A DNA stretch of 64,000 bases from Stappia sp. TSB10P1A (GCF_900185725.1 NZ_FYAU01000024.1:403557-467556); one strand, 5' to 3'. Shown: positions 8,142-17,075, counted from the stretch's first letter. The notes: generated by a model not told the origin, from the sequence alone. Program-made: numbers and translations.

Positions 8142-8951
8142 ATGGGATCGACAGCGGCACGCGAAGGCGAACTCCTGCCCGGCGACACGGCGCAGGCGGA
8201 GACGGTCGTCGTCGCGGAGAACCCGGGCGGCCGCGGCCCCCTGGTTCTGCTGTGCGACCATGCCTCGCGCCGCCTGCCGCCGGACTATGGCGATCTCGGC
8301 CTCGACGAGGCGGCGCGGCGCGCCCATATCGCCTGGGACCCGGGTGCGCTCGGCGTCTCGCGCCATCTGTCGCGCCTGTTCGACGCGCCGCTCGTCTATC
8401 CCGACCTGTCGCGCCTGGTGCTGGACTGCAACCGCGACACCGCCGCCCATGACCTCATTCCGGTGGTCAGCGAGACGACCGAGATCCCCGGCAATCGCAA
8501 TCTCGACCCGGCCGAGCGGGCCCGCCGCATCGCGCTCGCCCATACGCCCTTCCATTCCCGCATCGAGGCGCTGCTCGACGCGCGCGCGGCCGCCGGTCTC
8601 GACAGCGTCGTCGTCTCGGTCCACAGCTTCACGCCGCTCTACAAGGGGTTCAACCGTCCCTGGCCGGTCGGCATCCTGTCCAATCGCGACCGGCGGGTCG
8701 CCGAGGCGATGCTCGCCGACCTTGCGGCGCAGAACATTGCCGATCTCGGCGACAACGAGCCCTATGCGCCGGGCGACGGGGTCTATTACACGGTGGGCCG
8801 TCACGGCGAGGCACGCGGGCTGCCTTGCGTGATGATCGAGGTGCGCAACGACGAGATCGCGGACGCTGCCGGCGAAAGCCTGTGGGCGGCGCGGCTTGCC
8901 CGCGCGCTGCGCGCCGCGCTGGCGGATCTGGCGCGAAGCGGGGGGGCGTGA
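8142..8951 (+). CDS. N-formylglutamate amidohydrolase family hydrolase
   Basis: 269-aa cytoplasmic metallohydrolase of the N-formylglutamate deformylase fold. Motifs include LVLLCDHASRRLP near residue 35, HIAWDPGALGVS, and VVSVHSFTPLYKG, which hold the predicted zinc ligands. Histidine-degradation genes are absent around it. With the glutamine-synthetase-like ligase downstream, I infer that it cleaves a gamma-glutamyl product (for example gamma-glutamylglycine) rather than formylglutamate. ATG 8142 follows a GGGGGACAGG ribosome site; the open frame upstream to 8067 overlaps the operator region. Confidence 0.82.
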   Translation: MGSTAAREGELLPGDTAQAETVVVAENPGGRGPLVLLCDHASRRLPPDYGDLGLDEAARRAHIAWDPGALGVSRHLSRLFDAPLVYPDLSRLVLDCNRDTAAHDLIPVVSETTEIPGNRNLDPAERARRIALAHTPFHSRIEALLDARAAAGLDSVVVSVHSFTPLYKGFNRPWPVGILSNRDRRVAEAMLADLAAQNIADLGDNEPYAPGDGVYYTVGRHGEARGLPCVMIEVRNDEIADAAGESLWAARLARALRAALADLARSGGA

Positions 8952-8953
8952 CC

Positions 8954-9550
8954 ATGCCGCGCCTGCTGCGCAGCTATGTGAAGGTGGTCGATGCGATCAA
9001 CTATCGCCTCGGCCGGGTCATCATGTATGGCCTCTTCGTCATGGTCGCGGTGCTGCTCTGGTCGTCGATTTCCAAGACCTTCTTCCTGCCGTCCCTGTGG
9101 ACGCTGGAGGTCGCCCAGTTCGCCATGGTCGCCTATTACATCCTCGGCGGGCCCTATTCGATCCAGCTCGGCTCGAATGTGCGCATGGATCTTTTCTATG
9201 CGGGCTGGACAGTGAAGAAGAAGGCCTGGTTCGACGCCTTCACGGTGTTGGTGCTGATCTTCTATCTCGGCGTGCTGCTCTATGGCGGCATTGGCTCGAC
9301 CGCCTACTCGCTCGGCCATTTCGGCACCGAGCCTTTCACCTTCCTGAAGAACCTCGTCGTTGCCTTCGTGACCGGCGGTCCCGAGGCGGCCGGCAAGGTC
9401 ATCGGCCATATCGAACGCAGCCCGACCGCCTGGCGGCCGATCCTGTGGCCGATCAAGACGATCATGTGCCTCGGTTTCCTGCTCATGCTGCTGCAGGCCG
9501 TTTCCGAACTGATCAAGGACATCGCGCGCATCCGCGGAGAGGAGATCTGA
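8954..9550 (+). CDS. TRAP transporter small permease (DctQ type)
   Basis: 198-aa small membrane subunit of a tripartite TRAP importer, which uses the sodium gradient and a periplasmic binding protein. Four main hydrophobic segments are visible, and the family position WTLEVAQFAMVAYYILGG occurs near residue 50. The start ATG lies 2 bases after the hydrolase stop. The stop shares an A with the start of the large permease (TGATG). It belongs to the glutamylation-pathway locus. Confidence 0.88.
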   Translation: MPRLLRSYVKVVDAINYRLGRVIMYGLFVMVAVLLWSSISKTFFLPSLWTLEVAQFAMVAYYILGGPYSIQLGSNVRMDLFYAGWTVKKKAWFDAFTVLVLIFYLGVLLYGGIGSTAYSLGHFGTEPFTFLKNLVVAFVTGGPEAAGKVIGHIERSPTAWRPILWPIKTIMCLGFLLMLLQAVSELIKDIARIRGEEI

Positions 9551-10872
9551 TGTCCTATGAGATGATCGCGCTGCTGATGTTCTCGTCGATGATGCTGATG
9601 CTGCTGACCGGGCAGCGCGTCTTCGGCGCGATCGGCGGCGTCGCCGCTGTGGCGGCGCTGGCGCTGTGGGGCACCGGCGGCTCGGACATTCCCTTCGCCT
9701 CGGCCATGAAGCTGATGAAGTGGTATCCGCTTCTCACCCTGCCGATGTTCATCTTCATGGGCTATGTCCTGTCGGAATCGAAGATCGCCGACGATCTCTA
9801 CAAGATGTTCCACGTGTGGATGGGGCCGGTCTCCGGCGGGCTTGCCATCGGCACGATCGGCCTGATGGTGCTGGTCTCGGCGATGAATGGCCTGTCCGTC
9901 GCCGGCATGGCGATCGGCGCCACCATCGCCCTGCCCGAACTGCTGCGTCGCGGCTACGACAAGCGTATGGTCACCGGCGTCATCCAGGCCGGGTCCTCGC
10001 TCGGCATCCTGGTGCCGCCTTCGGTGGTGCTGGTGCTCTATGCGATGATCGCCCGCCAGCCGGTCGGCCAGCTCTGGCTCGCCGGCGTGGTGCCCGGGCT
10101 GATGATGGCGACGATGTTCATCGTCTATATCTATGTCCGTTGCCGCATCACCCCCTCGCTCGGTCCGGTCCTGCCGGTGGACGAGCGCTCGGTGCCGCGT
10201 GCCGAGAAGCTGCGCCTGCTCGGCGCCGGCGTCCTGCCGCTGGCGATCTTCGCGGCGATGATGGTGCCCTTCGTCAATGGCTGGACCTCGCTGGTGGAGA
10301 GTTCCGCCATCGGCGCCATGACCGCTTTCCTGGCCGCTGTCCTCAAGCGGCGGATGACCTGGACCGTCTTCGAGACCTGCCTGCGCCAGACCCTGGCGAT
10401 CTCCTGCATGTTCATGTGGATCATCCTTGCGGCCCTTGGCTTCGGCGCCGTGTTCGACGGGCTCGGCGCGGTCAAGGCGATCGAGACCCTCTTTACCGAA
10501 AGGCTCGGCCTGTCGCCCTGGATGATCCTGATCCTGATGCAGGTGTCGTTCCTGGTGATGGGCACCTTCCTGGACGATACGGCGATGCTGGTCATTGTCG
10601 CGCCGCTCTACGTGCCCTTGGTCGCGGCGCTCGGCTTCGATCTCGTCTGGTACGGCGTGCTCTACACGGTCACCACCCAGATCGCCTACATGACCCCGCC
10701 CTTCGGCTACAACCTGTTCCTGATGCGGGCGATGGCGCCGCCGCAGATCTCCATGCGCGACATTTACGGCTCGATCACGCCCTTCGTGCTGGTCATGATC
10801 CTGGCCCTGGCATTGATAATGATGTTCCCGCAGATCGCCCTGTGGCTGCCCGACTATGTCTATGGCCGCTGA
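9550..10872 (+). CDS. TRAP transporter large permease (DctM type)
   Basis: 440-aa large membrane subunit, which forms the transport pathway. Twelve or so hydrophobic stretches, a PLLTLPMFIFMGYVLSES block near residue 57, and the conserved GSSLGILVPPSVVLVLYA helix near residue 150 identify DctM. It is translationally coupled to the small permease. The binding protein follows 135 bases downstream. Confidence 0.92.
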   Translation: MSYEMIALLMFSSMMLMLLTGQRVFGAIGGVAAVAALALWGTGGSDIPFASAMKLMKWYPLLTLPMFIFMGYVLSESKIADDLYKMFHVWMGPVSGGLAIGTIGLMVLVSAMNGLSVAGMAIGATIALPELLRRGYDKRMVTGVIQAGSSLGILVPPSVVLVLYAMIARQPVGQLWLAGVVPGLMMATMFIVYIYVRCRITPSLGPVLPVDERSVPRAEKLRLLGAGVLPLAIFAAMMVPFVNGWTSLVESSAIGAMTAFLAAVLKRRMTWTVFETCLRQTLAISCMFMWIILAALGFGAVFDGLGAVKAIETLFTERLGLSPWMILILMQVSFLVMGTFLDDTAMLVIVAPLYVPLVAALGFDLVWYGVLYTVTTQIAYMTPPFGYNLFLMRAMAPPQISMRDIYGSITPFVLVMILALALIMMFPQIALWLPDYVYGR

Positions 10873-11007
10873 GACCGGAGGGCCGAACCGATCCGTTCGT
10901 TCGCAGCAGAAGGAGAACCGCCGACCCGCATACGGACCGCCGCGCCACCACAACAATCAGAACGGGCGCGCCTTGCATCTCGTCAACGAAACCAAGGGGA
11001 ATGAGAC

Positions 11008-12057
11008 ATGACCAACAGACGCGACTTTCTGAAGAAGGCGGGCCTCGGCACCGTCGCCGCAGCCGGCGCCTCGACGCTGGCCGCCCCCGCCGTTCTCGGT
11101 CAGGCACCGATCAAGTGGCGCCTGCAGACCTATGCCGGCGCGGCGCTCGCCGAGCATGTCATCAAGCCGCATATCGACGCCTTCAACCAGGCGGCCAACG
11201 GCCAGATGGAGATCGAGCTGTTCTTCGCCGACCAGCTCGTGCCGACCGGAGAGCTGTTCCGTGCCATGCAGCGCGGCACCATCGACGCGGTGCAGTCGGA
11301 TGACGATTCCATGGCGTCGCCGACGGAAGTGACCGTATTCGGCGGCTATTTCCCCTTCGCCAGCCGCTACTCGCTGGACGTGCCGGTGCTGTTCAACCAG
11401 TACGGCCTGAAGGAGATCTGGGAGGAGGAATACGCCAAGGTCGGAGTCAAGCACATCTCCGCCGGCGCCTGGGATCCGTGCCACTTCGCCACCAAGGACC
11501 CGATCCGCAGCCTTGCGGACCTGAGGGGCAAGCGTGTCTTCACCTTCCCGACCGCCGGCCGCTTCCTCGCCCAGTTCGGCGTCGTGCCGGTGACCCTGCC
11601 CTGGGAGGACATCGAGGTCGCGATGCAGACCGGCGAGCTCGACGGCGTCGCCTGGTCGGGCATCACCGAAGACTACACGGTCGGCTGGGCCGACGTGACC
11701 AACTATTTCCTCACCAACAACATCTCCGGCGCCTGGGCCGGGTCGTTCTTCGCCAACATGGACCGCTGGAACGAACTGCCCGACCATCTCAAGACCATGT
11801 TGCAACTGGCCATGGATGCGTCCCACTACTATCGCCAGTGGTGGTACTGGGGCGGTGAGGCAAGCCTTCGCGTTCACGGAACCAAGATGGAACTCACCTC
11901 GATCCCGGACGCCGAATGGGCGACGGTCGAGGACGCCGCCGTCAAGTTCTGGGACGAGATCGCCGCCGAGTCCGCGACCAAGGCCAAGGTCGTCGAGATC
12001 TTCAAGAAGTACAATGCCGACATGCAGAAGGCCGGGCGGCCTTACCGCTACACCTGA
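11008..12057 (+). CDS. TRAP transporter substrate-binding protein (DctP type)
   Basis: 349-aa periplasmic binding protein with a twin-arginine export signal, RRDFLKKAG at residues 4-12, followed by an Ala-rich hydrophobic stretch ending near APAVLG. The mature part has the DctP fold landmarks PCHFATKDPIRSLADLRGKR and the central SGITEDYTVGWADV segment. By neighbourhood its ligand is probably a small amine or amino-alcohol such as ethanolamine. A strong terminator directly follows the gene. It could bind another solute; ligand residues were not assigned. Confidence 0.9.
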   Translation: MTNRRDFLKKAGLGTVAAAGASTLAAPAVLGQAPIKWRLQTYAGAALAEHVIKPHIDAFNQAANGQMEIELFFADQLVPTGELFRAMQRGTIDAVQSDDDSMASPTEVTVFGGYFPFASRYSLDVPVLFNQYGLKEIWEEEYAKVGVKHISAGAWDPCHFATKDPIRSLADLRGKRVFTFPTAGRFLAQFGVVPVTLPWEDIEVAMQTGELDGVAWSGITEDYTVGWADVTNYFLTNNISGAWAGSFFANMDRWNELPDHLKTMLQLAMDASHYYRQWWYWGGEASLRVHGTKMELTSIPDAEWATVEDAAVKFWDEIAAESATKAKVVEIFKKYNADMQKAGRPYRYT

Positions 12058-12065
12058 TGCCGACC

Positions 12066-12099
12066 GACCGGGGCGGCGGCTGCCGCCCCGGTCGCGTTT
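12066..12099 (+). terminator. intrinsic terminator after the TRAP binding protein
   Basis: Perfect 12-bp GC-rich stem (12066-12077 with 12082-12093), loop GGCT, followed by GCGTTTT and more T-rich sequence. It lies 9 bases after the dctP-type stop and should separate transport genes from the ligase gene. Confidence 0.8.
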
Positions 12100-12147
12100 T
12101 CGTTTCACACGCGCTTTCGCCCCGCTTAACCGACAATGATGGTTCCA

Positions 12148-13512
12148 ATGGCTGGCAATCTCACTTTTGACGCTCTCAAGGCTGCCGTCGCCGACGGCAC
12201 CATCGACACCGTGCTGGTCTGCGCCGTTGACATGCAGGGCCGTCTGATGGGCAAGCGCTTCCATGCGCGCAACTTCATCGACCACTCCTTCGAGGAGACC
12301 CATTGCTGCAATTACCTGCTGGCGACGGATCTCGAGATGTACACGGTCGAGGGCTATGCCGCGACGAGCTGGGCCGGCGGCTATGGCGACTATGTCATGA
12401 AGCCCGACCTTTCGACCCTGCGCCCCGTGCCCTGGCTGGATGGCACGGCGATGGTGCTGTGCGACCTGCTCGACCATCATCACGAGGCGGTGCCGCACTC
12501 GCCGCGGGCGCTGCTCAAGGGGCAGATCGCCCGTCTCGAGGCCTTGGGCTTCGAGGCCAAGATGGCGACCGAGCTGGAGTTCTTCCTGTTCGAGAAGAGC
12601 TTCGACGACATCCGCCGCTCGGGCTTCCGCGATCTGCAGCCGATCTCCGCCTATAACGAGGACTACCACATCCTCCAGACCACCAAGGAAGAGGAGGTGA
12701 TGCGCCCGATCCGCAATCATCTCTATGCCGCGGGCATCCCGGTGGAGAACTCCAAGGGCGAGGCCGAGGCCGGGCAGGAGGAGCTGAACATCCGCTACGC
12801 GGATCCGCTCGCCTGCGCCGACCACCATACCATTGCCAAGCACGCCACCAAGGAAATCGCCTGGCAGCATGGCCGCGCGGTCACCTTCATGCCGAAATGG
12901 CATCATGCCCGCGTCGGCTCTTCCGCTCATGTCCATCAGTCGCTGTGGAAGACGGACGGCACCAGCGCCTTCTTCGATGCGGACGCGCCGCATGGCATGT
13001 CGCAACTGATGCGTCACTACATGGCCGGCCTGATCCGCTATGCACCGGACTACACCTGGTTCCTGGCGCCCTATGTGAACAGCTACAAGCGCTTCCAGAA
13101 GGGCACCTTCGCGCCGACCAAGACCGCCTGGTCCATCGACAACCGCACCGCCGGCTTCCGGCTCTGCGGCGAGGGCACCAGGGGCGTGCGCGTCGAGTGC
13201 CGCATCGGCGGCTCGGACCTCAACCCCTATCTGGCTCTGGCCGCGCAGCTTGCGGCGGGTATCCGGGGCATCGAGGAGAAACTGGAGCTCGAGGCGCCGG
13301 TGACCGGCGACCTCTACCAGTCGCGCCGGCTGAAGGAGGTGCCGCGCACGCTGAGGGCGGCGACGGAGACCCTGCGCAAGTCCAAGATGCTGCGCGAGGC
13401 TTTCGGCGATGCGGTGATCGACCATTACGTCCGTGCGGCGGAATGGGAGCAGGAGGAATTCGACCGCGTGGTGACCGACTACGAACTCGCCCGCGGTTTC
13501 GAGCGCGCTTAG
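12148..13512 (+). CDS. glutamine-synthetase-family gamma-glutamyl-amine ligase
   Basis: 454-aa GS-fold ATP-dependent ligase. Metal and ATP motifs are intact: ATELEFFL, GEAEAGQEEL, SSAHVHQSL, and VECRIGGSDLNPYLAL. It is of the GlnT/PuuA-like type rather than the housekeeping GlnA, with no adenylylation-loop Tyr motif that I can recognise. Beside an alcohol and an aldehyde dehydrogenase and a deformylase-like hydrolase, the likely reaction is gamma-glutamylation of an amine such as ethanolamine. ATG 12148 (MAGNL) fits family N-termini; an in-frame ATG at 12136 is possible. Confidence 0.87.
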   Translation: MAGNLTFDALKAAVADGTIDTVLVCAVDMQGRLMGKRFHARNFIDHSFEETHCCNYLLATDLEMYTVEGYAATSWAGGYGDYVMKPDLSTLRPVPWLDGTAMVLCDLLDHHHEAVPHSPRALLKGQIARLEALGFEAKMATELEFFLFEKSFDDIRRSGFRDLQPISAYNEDYHILQTTKEEEVMRPIRNHLYAAGIPVENSKGEAEAGQEELNIRYADPLACADHHTIAKHATKEIAWQHGRAVTFMPKWHHARVGSSAHVHQSLWKTDGTSAFFDADAPHGMSQLMRHYMAGLIRYAPDYTWFLAPYVNSYKRFQKGTFAPTKTAWSIDNRTAGFRLCGEGTRGVRVECRIGGSDLNPYLALAAQLAAGIRGIEEKLELEAPVTGDLYQSRRLKEVPRTLRAATETLRKSKMLREAFGDAVIDHYVRAAEWEQEEFDRVVTDYELARGFERA

Positions 13513-13602
13513 GAAAGTAACAAAAGGTACTGTTGCAACACTTTTGGATTGGAGGTAGCGTGAAGCCGTCCGGGCAGTCCGGCAACGATCACGGAGGTTG
13601 CA

Positions 13603-13992
13603 ATGCGCAAGTACGATCCTCTTGGAGCCTATCTGAAGACCAGAAATATTGAGCAGGTTCCTATGACATTTGCGGAGATCGAGAAGCTCATCGATGACCG
13701 GTTGCCCGCCTCCGCTCGGCGGCATCGCGCTTGGTGGAGCAACAATCCGAGTAACAGTGTTATCACAAAAGTGTGGTTGGACGCAGGCTATGTCACTGCG
13801 AATGTCGATCTGGCGAGGGAGCGCCTCACGTTTCGCCGGGGGCGGCCGCCTGTGTCGTCGGCGCCGGCTGCGTCGCCGCGCCGCGCGGGACGGCTCTATG
13901 GTTGCATGAAGGGAACGCTGACCGTTGCCGAGGGGGCCGACCTCACCATGCCGGCCGATCCGGACTGGGCGGGGGTTTATGCCGATGGCTGA
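13603..13992 (+). CDS. DUF7662-like antitoxin with VapB-type tail
   Basis: 129-aa protein. Residues 1 to about 80 (KYDPLGAYL, PASARRHRAWW, VWLDAGYVTANVDL) resemble the DUF7662 domain, a small putative DNA-binding module. The C-terminal 35 residues, with GCMKGTLTVAEGADLTMP, look like the neutralising tail of VapB/Phd-type antitoxins. The linker is Ser/Ala/Pro-rich. It overlaps the PIN gene start by 8 bases. GGAGG precedes the ATG. Base composition of the first third is visibly less GC-rich than flanking catabolic genes, consistent with separate acquisition. The domain name is from memory. Confidence 0.72.
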   Translation: MRKYDPLGAYLKTRNIEQVPMTFAEIEKLIDDRLPASARRHRAWWSNNPSNSVITKVWLDAGYVTANVDLARERLTFRRGRPPVSSAPAASPRRAGRLYGCMKGTLTVAEGADLTMPADPDWAGVYADG

Positions 13993-14389
13993 GCGGTTCC
14001 TGCTCGACACCTGCGCAATGATCTGGATCTCTCAGGGAGATCCGATCGCGGAGGACGCTCTGGCGATGCTGGATACCGGCTCGCCGGTCAGTCTGTCCGC
14101 GATGTCGGCCTGGGAACTCGGTGTGCTCGTCGCCAAGGGGCGGCTGGCGTCCGTCAAGCCGCCATTGCGGTGGTTCAACGACTTCGTGAAGGCAGCCGAT
14201 CTTGAGGTGGAGGCGGTGACCCCCGACATCCTGGTCGCCTCTTCCTTTCTGCCAACACCGGTTCACAACGATCCCATGGACCGGATCCTCATTGCCACGG
14301 CGCGCGAATACGACCTAACCATCGTCACTCGCGACCGGGCCATCCTCGCCTATGGCGAGGCGGGACACGTAAAGACTCTAGCGTGCTAA
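13985..14389 (+). CDS. PIN-domain toxin, VapC type
   Basis: 134-aa PIN-domain ribonuclease. The acidic catalytic residues are in place: Asp in FLLDTCAMIW, Glu in SAMSAWELGVL, Asp in DPMDRILIATA, and the final VTRDRAIL. Members of this family cleave RNA until bound by the cognate antitoxin, here the overlapping upstream gene. ATG 13985 (MAERF) is chosen; 13979 (MPMAERF) is equally open. The stop codon is followed at once by an ATG in frame with the aldehyde dehydrogenase, so the module sits tightly inside the catabolic operon. Confidence 0.85.
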   Translation: MAERFLLDTCAMIWISQGDPIAEDALAMLDTGSPVSLSAMSAWELGVLVAKGRLASVKPPLRWFNDFVKAADLEVEAVTPDILVASSFLPTPVHNDPMDRILIATAREYDLTIVTRDRAILAYGEAGHVKTLAC

Positions 14390-14404
14390 ATGAAAGCCGA
14401 GGTC

Positions 14405-15793
14405 ATGTCTGAAACAGTGAAGCTGATTTCCCCTGTCGACGGGTCCGTCTATGCGGAGCGCCCCGTGGCGAGTGCCGCCGAGATCGACAAGGCGGTGGCC
14501 GAGGCCCGCGCCGCGCAGGCTGGCTGGGCCGCCACTCCGATTTCCGAGCGCTGCGCCGCAGTGCTTGCCGCCGTCGCCGCGCTTGAGGCGATGAACGACG
14601 AGATCGTGCCGGAACTCGCCTGGCAGATGGGCCGGCCGGTACGCTATGGCGGCGAGAAGGGCGGTACGCGCGAGCGGACCGACTATATGGTCAAGATCGC
14701 CGAGGAGGCGCTGCGGCCCCGCCACCATACCGACCGACCGGGCTTCACCCGCTATGTGCGGCCCGAACCGCTCGGCATCGTCATGGTCATCGCGCCGTGG
14801 AACTATCCGTTCATGACGGCGATCAACACCATCGTCCCGGCGCTGATCGCCGGCAATGTGGTGATCCTCAAGCACGCGGCGCAGACGCTGTTGGTCGGCG
14901 AGCGGCTCGACAAGGCATTCAAGGCGGCTGGTCTGCCCAAGGGCGTCTTCCGCAACATCGTGCTGAACCACGGTCAGACCGAGGCGCTGCTCGGGTCGGG
15001 CCGCATCGACCATATCAACTTCACCGGTTCGGTCGCCGGCGGGCGCGCCATCGAGAAGGCGGCGGCCGGCACCTTCGCCACGCTCGGCCTCGAGCTCGGC
15101 GGCAAGGACCCGGCCTATGTCCGCGCGGACGCCGATGTCGCCTTCGCGGTCGAGAACCTCGCCGATGGCGCCTTCTATAATTCCGGCCAGTGCTGCTGCG
15201 GCATCGAGCGCGTCTATGTGCATGAGACGCACTATGACGCGGTGGTCGAGGGTCTGGCGGCGGCCGCCTCCGCCTACACGCTTGGCAATCCGCTCGATGC
15301 GGCGACGACGCTCGGGCCGATGGCGCAGGCGCGCTTTGCCGCCCATGTGCGCGAGCAGACCGCCGAGGCCCTGCGCAAGGGCGCGAAGGCCTTGGTCGAC
15401 CGGGCAAGCTTCCCGCAGGACAAGGAAGGCACGCCCTACCTGATGCCGCAGGTGCTGGTCGATGTCGATCACCAGATGTCGGTGATGCGCGAGGAGAGCT
15501 TCGGCCCGGTCGTCGGCGTGATGAAGGTGCGCTCCGACGAGGAGGCGATCGCCCTGATGAACGACAGCCCCTACGGCCTGACCGCTTCGATCTGGACCGC
15601 CGACGAGGAGGCCGCCATCGCCATCGGCGACCGGGTGGAGACCGGCACGGTCTTCATGAACCGCTGCGACTATCTCGACCCGGCGCTGGTGTGGACCGGC
15701 GTCAAGGATACCGGCAAGGGCGCCGCCCTGTCGGAGATCGGCTACCTGTCGCTGACCCGGCCGAAGTCCTTCCACCTGCGCGCCCGCTCGTAA
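14405..15793 (+). CDS. NAD(P)-dependent aldehyde dehydrogenase
   Basis: 462-aa ALDH-superfamily enzyme. The catalytic Glu lies in LELGGKDPAYV and the catalytic Cys in SGQCCCGIERVYV; the cofactor-binding PWNYPFM block is present. I infer that it oxidises a gamma-glutamylated aminoaldehyde to the acid, following the iron alcohol dehydrogenase encoded next. ATG 14405 has a GAGG just upstream; an in-frame ATG at 14390 directly abuts the toxin stop. Simple ALDH annotation is secure, the substrate is not. Confidence 0.87.
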   Translation: MSETVKLISPVDGSVYAERPVASAAEIDKAVAEARAAQAGWAATPISERCAAVLAAVAALEAMNDEIVPELAWQMGRPVRYGGEKGGTRERTDYMVKIAEEALRPRHHTDRPGFTRYVRPEPLGIVMVIAPWNYPFMTAINTIVPALIAGNVVILKHAAQTLLVGERLDKAFKAAGLPKGVFRNIVLNHGQTEALLGSGRIDHINFTGSVAGGRAIEKAAAGTFATLGLELGGKDPAYVRADADVAFAVENLADGAFYNSGQCCCGIERVYVHETHYDAVVEGLAAAASAYTLGNPLDAATTLGPMAQARFAAHVREQTAEALRKGAKALVDRASFPQDKEGTPYLMPQVLVDVDHQMSVMREESFGPVVGVMKVRSDEEAIALMNDSPYGLTASIWTADEEAAIAIGDRVETGTVFMNRCDYLDPALVWTGVKDTGKGAALSEIGYLSLTRPKSFHLRARS

Positions 15794-15843
15794 GGGCGCG
15801 CAGACCTCTCCGTTTCGCGCTTCTTCCTCTCAGGATCCAAGGC

Positions 15844-17007
15844 ATGACCACCACCCCGTCCGTCAACTGGAACTACCCGACCTCCGTCCGTTTTGGCGCC
15901 GGCCGCATCAACGAGCTCGGCCAATGCGCCGCCCTGCTCGGCATGAAGCGCCCGCTGCTGGTCACCGATCCGGGCCTTGCCCGCCTGCCGATGACCGCCA
16001 ACGCGCTGGAGCTGCTGCGCCAGGCCGGCCTGGAGCCGGACATCTTCAGCGACATCAAGCCGAACCCGACCGCATCGAACGTCGAGGCGGGCGTTGCCGC
16101 CTATCGCGCCGGCGGCCATGACGGCGTCATCGCTTTCGGCGGCGGCTCCGGTCTTGATGCCGGCAAGGTCATCGCCTTCATGGCCGGCCAGACCCGGCCG
16201 ATGTGGGACTTCGAGGACATCGGCGACTGGTGGACCCGCGCCGATCCGGACGGCATCGCGCCGATCCTCGCCGTGCCGACCACGGCCGGAACCGGTTCCG
16301 AGGTCGGCCGCGCCGGCGTCATCACCAACGAGGAAACCCACACCAAGAAGGTCATCTTCCACCCGAAGATGCTGCCCGGCATCGTCATCTGCGATCCGGA
16401 GCTGACCGTCGGCATGCCGCGCTATTTCACCGTCGGCACCGGCATGGACGCCCTCGCCCACTGCCTGGAGGCCTATTCCTCCACCTTCTACCATCCGATG
16501 GGCGACGGCATCGCGGTCGAGGGCATGCGCCTCGTCTTCGAGAACCTGAAGCGTGTCGCCGAGGTGCCGGACGATCTCGTCGCCCGCGGCCACATGATGT
16601 CGGCCGCCGCCATGGGCGCGGTCGCCTTCCAGAAGGGCCTTGGTGCCATCCACGCGCTCTCCCATCCGGTCGGCGCGCTCTACGACACCCATCACGGCAT
16701 GACCAACGCGGTCTTCATGCCCTATGTGCTGGTGTTCAACCGCGCGGCCATCGAGACCAAGATCGACCGGCTCGCCGGCTATCTCGGCATCTCCGGCGGT
16801 TTCGACGGGTTCCTGCAGGCGGTGCTCGACCTGCGCACCGCGCTCGACGTGCCGCATACGCTGGAAGGGCTGAAGGTCGACGGCGCCAAGGCCGCGAAGA
16901 TCGCCGAGATGGCCATTGTCGATCCGACCGCCGGCGGCAACCCGATCGAGTTGACGCTCGAGGGTGCCGCCTCGATCTTCGACGCGGCGCTGACCGGCCG
17001 GCTCTGA
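15844..17007 (+). CDS. iron-containing alcohol dehydrogenase
   Basis: 387-aa group III alcohol dehydrogenase. Metal-ligand segments GTGMDALAHCLEAY (Asp, His) and HALSHPVGALYDTHHG (two His) are intact, and the NAD region GGGSGLDAGK is present near residue 100. Proposed role: oxidation of a gamma-glutamyl amino-alcohol to the aldehyde used by the preceding ALDH. ATG 15844 lies 50 bases after the ALDH stop; a longer open frame upstream overlaps ALDH and is rejected. Confidence 0.88.
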   Translation: MTTTPSVNWNYPTSVRFGAGRINELGQCAALLGMKRPLLVTDPGLARLPMTANALELLRQAGLEPDIFSDIKPNPTASNVEAGVAAYRAGGHDGVIAFGGGSGLDAGKVIAFMAGQTRPMWDFEDIGDWWTRADPDGIAPILAVPTTAGTGSEVGRAGVITNEETHTKKVIFHPKMLPGIVICDPELTVGMPRYFTVGTGMDALAHCLEAYSSTFYHPMGDGIAVEGMRLVFENLKRVAEVPDDLVARGHMMSAAAMGAVAFQKGLGAIHALSHPVGALYDTHHGMTNAVFMPYVLVFNRAAIETKIDRLAGYLGISGGFDGFLQAVLDLRTALDVPHTLEGLKVDGAKAAKIAEMAIVDPTAGGNPIELTLEGAASIFDAALTGRL

Positions 17008-17045
17008 TGTCGGCGGCGCGGCGGCCTCAGGGGCCGCTTCGCCGA

Positions 17046-17075
17046 TTGACAGGGGGCCTGTCTGCCCCCTACATC
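17046..17075 (+). promoter_or_regulatory. possible trpA promoter
   Basis: TTGACA (17046-17051), a spacer of 17 bases and CTACAT, close to alphaproteobacterial -10 elements. The spacer is almost wholly an inverted repeat, AGGGGGC-N6-GCCCCCT (17051-17070), which could instead act as a weak terminator for the preceding operon. Confidence 0.35.

Noticed and set aside
8142..8951. Histidine-degradation (hutG) assignment of the hydrolase
   Set aside because: No hut genes around; the neighbourhood points to another glutamyl substrate.
10957..14010. Very long open frame antisense to the TRAP binding protein, ligase and antitoxin genes
   Set aside because: Arg/His/Gly/Asp-rich shadow typical of high-GC DNA; the plus-strand genes are clear family members.
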